Source: JBAXGE01 sp044344145 (lineage in GTDB: Bacteria; Planctomycetota; Phycisphaerae; WQYP01). From it: a stretch of 12,366 bases of DNA. Both the position numbers and the translations under genes were made by a program. Below are positions 6,077 to 12,366 of the stretch, in pieces (positions within the stretch are counted from its first letter, which is position 1; every line of letters starts with the position of its first letter). The DNA lies in the NCBI GenBank assembly GCA_044344145.1, contig JBIJDM010000063.1, positions 1-12,366 on the forward strand, given 5' to 3'. The notes under the pieces were generated by a model that did no database searches, was not told the origin of the DNA, and saw only the letters and a list, made by a program, of their open reading frames with translations.

Positions 6077-7301
6077 GCCGCGTCTCCTGTATCGGGGTCG
6101 GGTTAAGTAATCCATCCAGCGCCAACCCCGCCAGCAGCAGCGCTCCGGGCAGTAACGCATCGTCATTGAAATCAAACCGCTCGTCATGCAGCGCGGGATA
6201 TTCCTGCGCCCCAACCGGACGCAACCCCAGCACAAAAAAACTGCCGGGCACTTTTTGCAGATAAAACGCAAAGTCTTCGCCCCACATGGCTGGCGCCACC
6301 GTGGCCAGCCGCGCCGGCCCCAATAATTGCTCCGCCACCTGCGCCACCCGCGCCGTGGCCACCGGCGTATTCACCGTCGGCGGGGTATAGCCGGAGAAAT
6401 TCACCGCAATGCGGCAGTCATACGCCAACGCGATCCCCTGAGCGATCTGCTGGATATGGGCGGTGAGTTGCGCCCGGACTGTTTCGGAAAAATATCGGAT
6501 CGTCCCGCTCAATTGCGCCCGTTCGGGCAGTACATTGAAGGTGGTCCCCGCCTGCAGCATCCCCAGCGACAATACCGCCGGCTGCAGTGGATCAAGCCGC
6601 CGCGCCACCACAGTCTGCAGGGCCTGCACCAGTGCACTGGCCGTCACCACCACATCCTGACACAGGTGCGGCATGGCGGCATGACCACCGCGCCCGGTGA
6701 TTTCAATATCCAGCACATCCAGCCCCGCCAACAGCGCGCCGGGATACGGGCCGATCTTCCCCGCTTCCAACATCGGCCAGCCGTGCAAACCATAAATCAC
6801 ATCCACCGGCGGGTCCTGTAATACCCCCGCCTGACACAGCCGCTGGGCTCCCTGCCCGCCTTCTTCGGCGGGTTGGAAAATCAATTTCACCGTCCCGCGG
6901 AACGTATGCCGCAGCCGTTGCAGCGCCGCCGCGGCGCCCAGCAAAATGGTCATGTGGCCACCGGGGCCGCAGGCGTGCATACAGCCGGGGCGGGTACTGG
7001 CATAATCCAATTTGGTGCGTTCGGTGATGGGCAGGGCATCCATATCCGCCCGCAGCGCCACGCAGCGCGGCGTCGGTCCGTCCGGTGCGGTACCGGTAAT
7101 CAGTCCCACCACGCCGGTTTCGGCCAGGCCCGTCTGACAGGGTATACCCATGGCCCCGAGCAATTCCGCCACCCGCCGGCTGGTCCAGATTTCTTCGTAA
7201 CGAACTTCCGGATGGTGATGGAAGTCATGGCGCCAGGCGCACAACTCCGGGCGCTGTTGCGCGATCAGACTGGTCAGTTGGGTATATAAATCAGGCTGCA
7301 T
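6069..7301 (-). CDS. M20D family amidohydrolase with altered metal motif
   Basis: A 410-aa member of the M20D group (N-acyl-amino-acid, hippurate and IAA-amino-acid hydrolases; N-acetyldiaminopimelate deacetylases), metalloenzymes that split amide bonds of acylated amino acids. Family motifs are WRHDFHHHPEVRYEE (23-37), RADMDALPI (84-92), MHACGPGGH (108-116), FQPAEEGG (142-149), GLHGWP (171-176), the lid motif GRGGHAAMPH (203-212), GEDFAFYLQKVPGSFF (341-356) and LHDERFDFND (371-380). Family metal ligands Cys111, Glu147, His173 and His372 are present. The ligand His in the usual CGHDGH is Pro113, and the next Asp is Gly114. Activity or metal content may therefore differ. No signal peptide is seen, so it should be cytoplasmic. 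It starts 15 nt after the permease stop with only a weak SD-like GGTGA, and overlaps the next gene by 8 nt. Family call is firm; substrate unknown. Confidence 0.87.
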   Translation of the reverse strand: MQPDLYTQLTSLIAQQRPELCAWRHDFHHHPEVRYEEIWTSRRVAELLGAMGIPCQTGLAETGVVGLITGTAPDGPTPRCVALRADMDALPITERTKLDYASTRPGCMHACGPGGHMTILLGAAAALQRLRHTFRGTVKLIFQPAEEGGQGAQRLCQAGVLQDPPVDVIYGLHGWPMLEAGKIGPYPGALLAGLDVLDIEITGRGGHAAMPHLCQDVVVTASALVQALQTVVARRLDPLQPAVLSLGMLQAGTTFNVLPERAQLSGTIRYFSETVRAQLTAHIQQIAQGIALAYDCRIAVNFSGYTPPTVNTPVATARVAQVAEQLLGPARLATVAPAMWGEDFAFYLQKVPGSFFVLGLRPVGAQEYPALHDERFDFNDDALLPGALLLAGLALDGLLNPTPIQETRHD

Positions 7302-7316
7302 ACCAAATCACCGCAG

Positions 7317-8618
7317 TTAGTCATGACGCAGGGCTTGGATCGGGTCTTTATGGGCCGCGACAATCGCCGGATACAGCCCGAAAATAATACCCACACCCGC
7401 ACTGATACAAAAACTCAACACCACACTCCACAGCGTGATGGAAGTCGGGAACGATCCCTTCGACAACCATTCCACCGAGAGCGAAACCACAATTCCGCCC
7501 AGCACCCCAATCAGGCCACCGGCCACGGACAGCGTGGTGGTTTCAATCAGGAACTGGAGAATAATATGCTGCCTCCGGGCCCCCAGCGCCCGCCGCACCC
7601 CGATTTCCCGGGTGCGTTCGGTAACCGAGGCCAGCGAAATATTCATAATACCAATTCCGCCCACCAATAATGACAGGCTGGCGATCCCGCCCATAATCAG
7701 ATTGAACGTCCGCTGGGTGGCATCCGCCTGATTCAACAATTCGCGCGGCACAATCACGGAAAAGTCCTGAGTATCAGTATGGCGCAATTCCAGCATCCGT
7801 CCCAGCGCCGCCGCCACCGCCTCGACATGTTCGGCCACATCCACGCGAATGTAAACTTCGCTTAATTCAATCTGTTTGCGTTCGAAGGTGCTGCCGGTCC
7901 GGCGCACAATGGTGTCGGAGAAAAACAGCGCCGACGTGGTCAGGGGAAAATATAAATCCCGGTTCAGATCGCGCCCGGTCAGGCTCGATCCCTTGCCCCC
8001 CGCCAACCCCACCGGCTGCAACACCCCCACCACTTCGAACAAACGCCCACCAATGCGAATCACATCTTCCAGCGAGCTTTGCGCCCCGAATAATTGCTGG
8101 GCCACCGCCGCCGAGAGTACACACACCGCGCGTTGTTGCTCCATATCAGCGGGAGTCAGCAAACGTCCCTGGGCCAGTTGCAGATGCGCCACCTCGAAAA
8201 ACTCGGGCGTGGTCGCCACCGGATTACAGTTGGCCCGGATTTCACCCTTCACCACCATCTGCTCGCTGTCGCGGACCGGAACAATGCGTTCCATGAACGG
8301 AATATTACCATTACGCCCGGCCTCCTGAACCGCCTCCAAATCCAGACGCTTGAGCCCATAGATGGACGTGCGGCTCTGTCGGCTTTGCAACCGGGTATTT
8401 TCCGGCGGCGCCACGGTACGCAGAATCACATTGGTGGCCCCCAACTGCGCCACGGCCTTGAGCGTCTGTTGTTTGCCGCCTTCACCGATGGCCACCATGG
8501 TAATTACCGAAAGCACCCCAAAAATGATGCCCAGCGTGGTCAAAAAACTGCGCAGCTTGTGCAATCGCAGGTTGGCCAGCCCGAGCCGGAAAGTTTGGGT
8601 GTAGAAAGCCAGATTCAT
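7317..8618 (-). CDS. MacB/FtsX-type ABC transporter permease
   Basis: A 433-aa inner-membrane permease of the MacB_PCD/FtsX type. An N-terminal cytoplasmic helix leads into TM1 (about 23-45, TTLGIIFGVLSVITMVAIGEG). A periplasmic domain of about 255 residues follows, then TM2 (305-331), TM3 (354-383) and TM4 (395-417). The cytoplasmic coupling segment ERTREIGVRRALGARRQ (334-350) contacts the ATPase in this family. The end DPIQALRHD is also typical. MacB-type permeases act as mechanotransmission devices for lipoproteins, peptides or antibiotics rather than as simple channels. The start codon overlaps the ATPase stop by 4 nt (ATGA), with GGAG (8624-8627) 5 nt upstream inside the ATPase gene, so the two subunits should be made together. 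No periplasmic adaptor (MacA-like) or outer-membrane channel gene is present in the window. Substrate unknown. Confidence 0.88.
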   Translation of the reverse strand: MNLAFYTQTFRLGLANLRLHKLRSFLTTLGIIFGVLSVITMVAIGEGGKQQTLKAVAQLGATNVILRTVAPPENTRLQSRQSRTSIYGLKRLDLEAVQEAGRNGNIPFMERIVPVRDSEQMVVKGEIRANCNPVATTPEFFEVAHLQLAQGRLLTPADMEQQRAVCVLSAAVAQQLFGAQSSLEDVIRIGGRLFEVVGVLQPVGLAGGKGSSLTGRDLNRDLYFPLTTSALFFSDTIVRRTGSTFERKQIELSEVYIRVDVAEHVEAVAAALGRMLELRHTDTQDFSVIVPRELLNQADATQRTFNLIMGGIASLSLLVGGIGIMNISLASVTERTREIGVRRALGARRQHIILQFLIETTTLSVAGGLIGVLGGIVVSLSVEWLSKGSFPTSITLWSVVLSFCISAGVGIIFGLYPAIVAAHKDPIQALRHD

Positions 8619-9451
8619 GGTTGCTCCAGGCTTTCATAAGTGGCCTGGGCGTCCTCGGCCAGATGGTGATCCTCACGGATACGCTTGAGCGCACGCAAAT
8701 CTTCCTCGCTGGCGCGGCCATCAATGAAGCGCCGCACCTCCGGGTCTTCACTGGTGCGAATTTGTTCCGGCGTCCCCTCAGCGCGAATCTGGCCATTACT
8801 CAGCATCACAATGCGGTCCGAAACCTTGAACGCACTGGTCATATCGTGGGTGACAATGATGCTGGTGACTTTGAGTTCTTCGTTCAATTTAAGAATCAGT
8901 TCGTTAATCAAGTCCGAACGGATCGGATCCAGACCGGTGGTCGGCTCATCATACAGCACCACTTCCGGGTCCAGCGCAATGGCCCGGGCCAGCGCCACGC
9001 GTTTGCGCATCCCACCCGACAGTTCGCTGGGCATCTTGCCCTGCGTGCCATCCAGCCCCACCATAGCCAGTTTGCCGGCCACAATCTGCTTGATATCCGC
9101 CTTGCTGTAGCGCCCATGTTCGCGCAAGGGAAAGGCCACGTTTTCAAATACCGTCATCGAATCGAACAAGGCGCCCATCTGGAACAGGAACCCAAAGCGG
9201 ATACGGATGGGTTCCAAGCCCGCCTCGTTGAGTTGGTCCACGCGCTGGTCATGAAACCAGACTTCGCCGGCATCCGGCCGCAGCAGTCCCACAATGTGTT
9301 TGAGCACCACACTCTTGCCGGTCCCCGAAGGGCCCAGTATCGTCAGGCTCTCGCGGGCGCGGATATTCAGGTTCACCCCGGACAATACCTTCAATGCCCC
9401 GAAACTCTTATAGACATCCACCAACCGGATAATATTTTCCTGTTCGATCAC
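8615..9451 (-). CDS. MlaF-like ABC transporter ATP-binding protein
   Basis: A 278-aa ABC ATPase with all catalytic motifs: Walker A GPSGTGKS (40-47), Q-loop Gln91, signature LSGGM (144-148), Walker B VVLYDE (164-169), D-loop TTGLD and H-loop His202. The wording GPSGTGKSVVLKHIVGLLRP, MGALFDSMTVFENVAFPLREH and LSGGMRKRVALARAIALDPE is that of MlaF/Ttg2A (MCE phospholipid transport) ATPases, not of MacB or LolD ATPases. A charged C-terminal tail of about 35 residues follows RRFIDG. The start is GTG at 9451, overlapping the dtxR stop by 4 nt (GTGA), with GGAG (9459-9462) 7 nt upstream inside dtxR. The next gene is a MacB-type permease rather than the MlaE permease normally paired with MlaF. Which lipid or other substrate it energises is unknown. 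Confidence 0.9.
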   Translation of the reverse strand: MIEQENIIRLVDVYKSFGALKVLSGVNLNIRARESLTILGPSGTGKSVVLKHIVGLLRPDAGEVWFHDQRVDQLNEAGLEPIRIRFGFLFQMGALFDSMTVFENVAFPLREHGRYSKADIKQIVAGKLAMVGLDGTQGKMPSELSGGMRKRVALARAIALDPEVVLYDEPTTGLDPIRSDLINELILKLNEELKVTSIIVTHDMTSAFKVSDRIVMLSNGQIRAEGTPEQIRTSEDPEVRRFIDGRASEEDLRALKRIREDHHLAEDAQATYESLEQP

Positions 9452-10128
9452 GCGGCCCCTCCCACCGCCGGGACGGTCACCAGAAACTTACGCGCCGCGG
9501 TCATACTCAAAGTCACCCGCTGCTGGGCATCCAATTCCACTTCCAGCGCATCGCTGAGGGTATGACGTTGCCGTACCCATACCGCCTTGCCGGGAATCAG
9601 CCCGCGCTGGCTGACGTATTGCAGAAACGCCGGGTCCTGATCAATCACCCGGGCAATGATCATTTTGGCATCCAGTGGGCACAGCGTCAGATCGGCCAAC
9701 TGTTGCACGGGCACCTGCCCCGCCGAGGTAGGAATCGGGTCGCCGTGCGGGTCGGTCACCGGATACCCCAGCAGGGCATCAAAGCGTTCCAAAACTTTGT
9801 CCGAAATGGCATGTTCCAATTCTTCGGCCTCGGGATGGACTTCGGACCAATCCAACCCCACCACCTGCACCAGAAACAATTCCACCAGCCGGTGCCGGCG
9901 GAGTACATGCAGGGCCAATTGTTCGCCCGCGCGCGTCAGCCGCACCCCCAGCCGCGGTTCATAATCCACCAGTCCCGAATCGGCCAGGGCTTTGACCATG
10001 CTGGTCGCCGTCCCAGGCACCACGCCCATGACCTGGGCCAGCCGGCCCATAACGACCACCCCCTCGTGGCTTTGTTGGGCCTCGAGGTAGACTTGCTTGA
10101 GATAATTTTCGATCGTACGTGATGCCAT
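9448..10128 (-). CDS. DtxR/MntR-family metal-dependent repressor with FeoA-like domain
   Basis: A 226-aa regulator with the full DtxR layout. A winged helix-turn-helix occupies about residues 1-70, with recognition helix GTATSMVKALADSGLV. A metal-binding/dimerisation domain follows at about 71-125, and a FeoA/SH3-like C-terminal domain at about 145-220 (ADLTLCPLDAK, RGLIPGKAVWV). His79, Glu83 and His98 match the DtxR ancillary site. Glu105 and His106 match its primary site, with Glu102 replacing the DtxR Cys102 as in MntR. The N-terminal helix has Asn8 and Lys11 where MntR has Asp8 and Glu11, so the metal site is a hybrid and its Fe or Mn preference is open. Such proteins bind DNA when loaded with Fe(II) or Mn(II). 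As first gene of the five-gene operon it probably controls its own transcript. No clear SD precedes ATG 10128. Confidence 0.9.
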   Translation of the reverse strand: MASRTIENYLKQVYLEAQQSHEGVVVMGRLAQVMGVVPGTATSMVKALADSGLVDYEPRLGVRLTRAGEQLALHVLRRHRLVELFLVQVVGLDWSEVHPEAEELEHAISDKVLERFDALLGYPVTDPHGDPIPTSAGQVPVQQLADLTLCPLDAKMIIARVIDQDPAFLQYVSQRGLIPGKAVWVRQRHTLSDALEVELDAQQRVTLSMTAARKFLVTVPAVGGAA

Positions 10129-10132
10129 GCTG

Positions 10133-10151
10133 TTAAGTATGCCAAGCTAAC
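10133..10151. promoter_or_regulatory. Possible DtxR-box-like operator before dtxR
   Basis: TTAAGTATGCCAAGCTAAC matches the DtxR/IdeR box TTAGGTTAGCCTAACCTAA at 13 of 19 positions by my alignment, with GTTA and TAAC at the outer ends forming a dyad. It lies 4 bp before the dtxR start codon, where an SD would normally be, inside the predicted 5' leader. Chance similarity is quite possible. Confidence 0.25.
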
Positions 10152-10176
10152 GCCAGTTTTTCCACCAATTGAGGCA

Positions 10177-10182
10177 ATTATA
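10177..10182 (-). promoter_or_regulatory. Consensus -10 box of the dtxR operon
   Basis: TATAAT read on the minus strand, 48 bp upstream of the dtxR ATG. No good -35 is found at 16-18 bp. Upstream on the same strand GATTGG occurs twice, 9 bp apart (10184-10189 and 10193-10198), which might be an activator site. The predicted start point near 10170 would give a leader of about 42 nt. Confidence 0.5.
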
Positions 10183-10280
10183 CCCCAATCGGGCCAATCC
10201 CAGCCCATCAGAACCCCTGCTGAGGTCAATTTCGTGGCCCAATTTTGGCCTACCGCGGTATCCGCCCGTCGACCAGACGT

Positions 10281-10286
10281 TATAAT
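10281..10286 (+). promoter_or_regulatory. Consensus -10 box of the TPR lipoprotein gene
   Basis: TATAAT lies 23 bp before the ATG at 10310, divergent from the dtxR operon promoter about 100 bp away. No convincing -35 hexamer is seen. GGAG at 10296-10299 is the SD. Confidence 0.5.
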
Positions 10287-10309
10287 GCCGGGAACGGAGT
10301 ATCACCTGT

Positions 10310-12366
10310 ATGTTGCCCAATGCGCGTCCGATCGCCCGCACTTTGACGTTCCTGTTCACGCTGGCTGCGCTGGGCGCGGCCTTGCCGGGATGTCTGGGCA
10401 CGCAGGACCCCGTACCAACCATGAGCCCCGCGGAACGTTGGCAGGTCGGTCTGGCGCTGACCGCCGCGCCAACCACCACGGCGTCAGCTACCTTGCTGCG
10501 TAATCTCAATCTGCTGGACCTGAAACTGCCGAACCAGCCCGCGCCGGAACACGCCTTGCCGTTGTCGGCCGTCCAGGCGCAACTCGCCGCCGGGGCCACC
10601 AAACCCAACCTGCCCATGCCCACCACCAAACCGCACGATAATCTGATGACTGATCAGGTCATGCGGCATTACATCCGCGCCCGCGACGCGCTGAATCAAA
10701 ACGATCTGCCGGCGGTCATTAAGGAATGTGATCTGGCCCTGCAGATTGATCCGCAAAGTTATGCCACGCTGATACTCACCGCCCGCGCCCGGATCGGCCT
10801 GAATCAGGTCAACCAGGCCAGTATCTATCTGCAGCGTGCCTATATGCAGGACCCCACCGGCTTCGAAGCCAACTTCCTGCTCGGTTCCTTCTGGTACGAC
10901 CGGCAGGATCTGATCACCGCCGCACATCATTTCGGTTCCGGGCTCCAGGGCTTGGACGACGCGCCCCTGCGGACTGATGCGCTGACCTGCAAACTGCTGT
11001 ATATCCAGTGCTTACAAAAAATGGGTTACCATCGCGCCGCGGCCAGTGTGGCCCAGGAATTATTGCTGGCCCTGCAATCGCCGCGCGTGAGTTATCGCTA
11101 CGACAACAATGCCGCGGAAATGATGCAGCAGCAATGGGTGATCGCACTGGTGATTGCGGATAATCTGCTGGCCGCCGGCGCTGCGCCCGAGGCGTGGCCG
11201 TATCTCGACGCCGCACTATTGTGCCCGCCGGACCAATTACCGCTGGTCTTACAACGCCGTACCCGCGTGGCGCTGCGGCAGTCGGCCGCGCTGGCCCAAC
11301 GCGAAATTGTGGCTCTGCTGGGGACCACCGGCGGCAGCGCCGACGCCTGCGCCTGGCTGGATTATCTGGATAACACCGCGAGCGCCGCCAACCTGGGCCC
11401 GGCGCCGGCATTTGACCTGACCCCACCACCGGGGATCAACGGCAATACCATGCCGCGCGGTGCGGAATTGGTCACCATCCTGCGCCTGCAGCGCCGCGGG
11501 CAGATTGATGCCGCGCTGCAACGCCTGCAAACCATATTGGCCCAACCGGCGGGGCAACACCCCATCTCCGATCACATGCTGGATTGGGCATTGGCCCACA
11601 GTCAGGGCAACCTGCCCGCGGGCATCACCACACTGGCCCATGCGCAGGGATTATTCGCCCAGGACAGCGAAGAACTGCGCGACTTGACCCAAACCTGGGT
11701 CGCCCGCTGGCCCGCCTCCGCCAGCGTGAGTCTGGCCACTTGGCAACCCACCGGCACGCCTGCCATTCAGGCCCGCAGTCATTATGTGGCCGCGTGGTGT
11801 CTGTTCCATACGCTGCAATTGCGCCCGGCCCTGCAGCATGCCCAGGCCGCACTCCGGCTCGATCCCCAGTTGGCCCCCGCGTATATTCTGGCGTTCGATT
11901 TAAGCCTCACGCTGGGCCAGCCCGCCACGGTGAACAGTTTGATCGCACAGGCCGGCCAAATAACCAACCGACCGACCGAAACCCAGCTTTGGCCGCTGCT
12001 GTGGCTGGTCCGGCAGGAGAATTTTCAAGCCGCCCTGCCCGAAGCCCGACTGCTGCGCGATCGTTATCCCGACGCCGCCCATGTCCGTCGGACCTTGCTG
12101 GATGTGCTGCAGGCCCGGGGCCAGATTCAAGCCGCCCAGTTGGAATTGCTGGGCTATGTGCGGCGTTTTCCCGATGATCTGACGTTCGCGTTTTTATTGG
12201 CCCAGCAGTTGTGGGAACAAAACGATGCCGCGGCGCAAGAGCAATGGTGGCAGTTCTTCACCAAGGATAATCCCCGCCACCCCATCGGGATGCTGTTGGC
12301 CGCGCGGTTACTGTTGGCCGATGCGCAAACCCGGGAACAGGGCCTGAGCCTGTTGGATCAGTTGGC
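10310..12366 (+). CDS. TPR-type lipoprotein (3' end beyond window)
   Basis: The frame is open for 685 codons from ATG 10310 (GGAG at 10 nt spacing) to the window edge, with no internal stop. Residues 1-27 form a lipoprotein signal: MLPNARPIARTLTFLF core, then LPGC with lipid-modifiable Cys28. A Pro/Thr-rich linker follows. At about 118-215 there are TPR-like helical pairs, with ARDALNQNDLPAVIKECDLAL, then DPQSYATLILTARARIGLNQ, then NFLLGSFWYDRQDLITAAHHF. Further repeats lie near residues 500-545 (ALQHAQAALRLDPQLAPAYI) and 590-685 (LDVLQARGQIQAAQLELL). The middle is Leu/Ala/Gln-rich and helical without clear repeats. No enzymatic motif is seen. It is probably an envelope-anchored scaffold or assembly factor, but no specific role can be named. 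It is transcribed divergently from dtxR, so the spacer may be shared regulatory DNA. Confidence 0.8.
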   Translation, partial: MLPNARPIARTLTFLFTLAALGAALPGCLGTQDPVPTMSPAERWQVGLALTAAPTTTASATLLRNLNLLDLKLPNQPAPEHALPLSAVQAQLAAGATKPNLPMPTTKPHDNLMTDQVMRHYIRARDALNQNDLPAVIKECDLALQIDPQSYATLILTARARIGLNQVNQASIYLQRAYMQDPTGFEANFLLGSFWYDRQDLITAAHHFGSGLQGLDDAPLRTDALTCKLLYIQCLQKMGYHRAAASVAQELLLALQSPRVSYRYDNNAAEMMQQQWVIALVIADNLLAAGAAPEAWPYLDAALLCPPDQLPLVLQRRTRVALRQSAALAQREIVALLGTTGGSADACAWLDYLDNTASAANLGPAPAFDLTPPPGINGNTMPRGAELVTILRLQRRGQIDAALQRLQTILAQPAGQHPISDHMLDWALAHSQGNLPAGITTLAHAQGLFAQDSEELRDLTQTWVARWPASASVSLATWQPTGTPAIQARSHYVAAWCLFHTLQLRPALQHAQAALRLDPQLAPAYILAFDLSLTLGQPATVNSLIAQAGQITNRPTETQLWPLLWLVRQENFQAALPEARLLRDRYPDAAHVRRTLLDVLQARGQIQAAQLELLGYVRRFPDDLTFAFLLAQQLWEQNDAAAQEQWWQFFTKDNPRHPIGMLLAARLLLADAQTREQGLSLLDQL

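Noticed and set aside
6077..6271. N-terminal extension of the TIGR03790 gene to 6271
   Set aside because: It lies wholly inside the amidohydrolase gene, is Cys/Arg/Trp-rich, and would bury the signal peptide. ATG 6076 has AGGAG at 7 nt.
8621..9565. A 314-codon plus-strand frame opposite the ABC ATPase
   Set aside because: The minus strand encodes every ABC ATPase motif. The plus translation is low-complexity His/Gln-rich without domains.
10190..10250. GGCC-rich repeats in the divergent spacer as a larger inverted repeat
   Set aside because: GGCC is self-complementary, but the flanking bases (CCAAT, CAATTTT) do not pair, so no extended dyad exists.
1..12366. CRISPR array, insertion sequence, integrase, tRNA or rRNA
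   Set aside because: No regularly spaced repeats, transposase or integrase motifs, terminal inverted repeats or RNA-gene signatures were seen on either strand.

Overview
The window is about 60% G+C and almost wholly coding. It reads as a chromosomal segment of a Gram-negative-type bacterium, most likely a planctomycete (Phycisphaerae or a relative). That placement is an inference from family content: a TIGR03790-family exported protein, a secreted DJ-1/PfpI protein, a PF12831-type FAD oxidoreductase, a McsA-like zinc/UVR protein with planctomycete-looking ligand variants, and an ArgD with a DEVWTG motif. No phage, transposon, integron, CRISPR, tRNA or rRNA is visible. Base composition and codon use look even from gene to gene.

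Left part (1-4332). A DJ-1/PfpI protein with a signal peptide leaves the window at its left edge on the minus strand. It is divergent from three plus-strand genes: an acetylornithine-type class III aminotransferase (argD-like), a McsA-like zinc-finger/UVR protein, and an FAD-dependent oxidoreductase. Each plus-strand gene has its own recognisable -10 box, so they look like separate transcription units. The divergent spacer (550-780) holds a perfect 15-bp dyad at the PfpI ribosome-binding site. It also holds an intrinsic-terminator-like hairpin pointing toward argD, with no gene upstream of it on that strand.

Middle part (4349-10128, minus strand). Five tightly packed genes form one apparent operon, transcribed from right to left. 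In order they are a DtxR-family metal-dependent repressor with a FeoA-like tail, an MlaF-like ABC ATPase, a MacB/FtsX-like ABC permease, an M20D amidohydrolase, and an exported TIGR03790-family protein. Three of the four junctions overlap (4, 4 and 8 nt) with a Shine-Dalgarno sequence inside the preceding gene; the fourth gap is 15 nt. This is the most system-like unit in the window: a probable metal sensor heading an unusual ATPase/permease pair, a metallohydrolase missing a canonical metal-ligand His, and an exported protein of unknown function carrying a long inserted coiled-coil segment. Their joint role is not known to me.

Right part (10129-12366). A 181-bp divergent spacer carries a -10 box for each direction and a weak DtxR-box-like sequence just before dtxR. 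A large TPR-type lipoprotein then runs off the right edge on the plus strand, open for 685 codons.

The strongest items for follow-up are the altered CGPGGH motif in the amidohydrolase, the MlaF-type ATPase paired with a MacB-type permease under a DtxR regulator, and the insert in the TIGR03790 protein.
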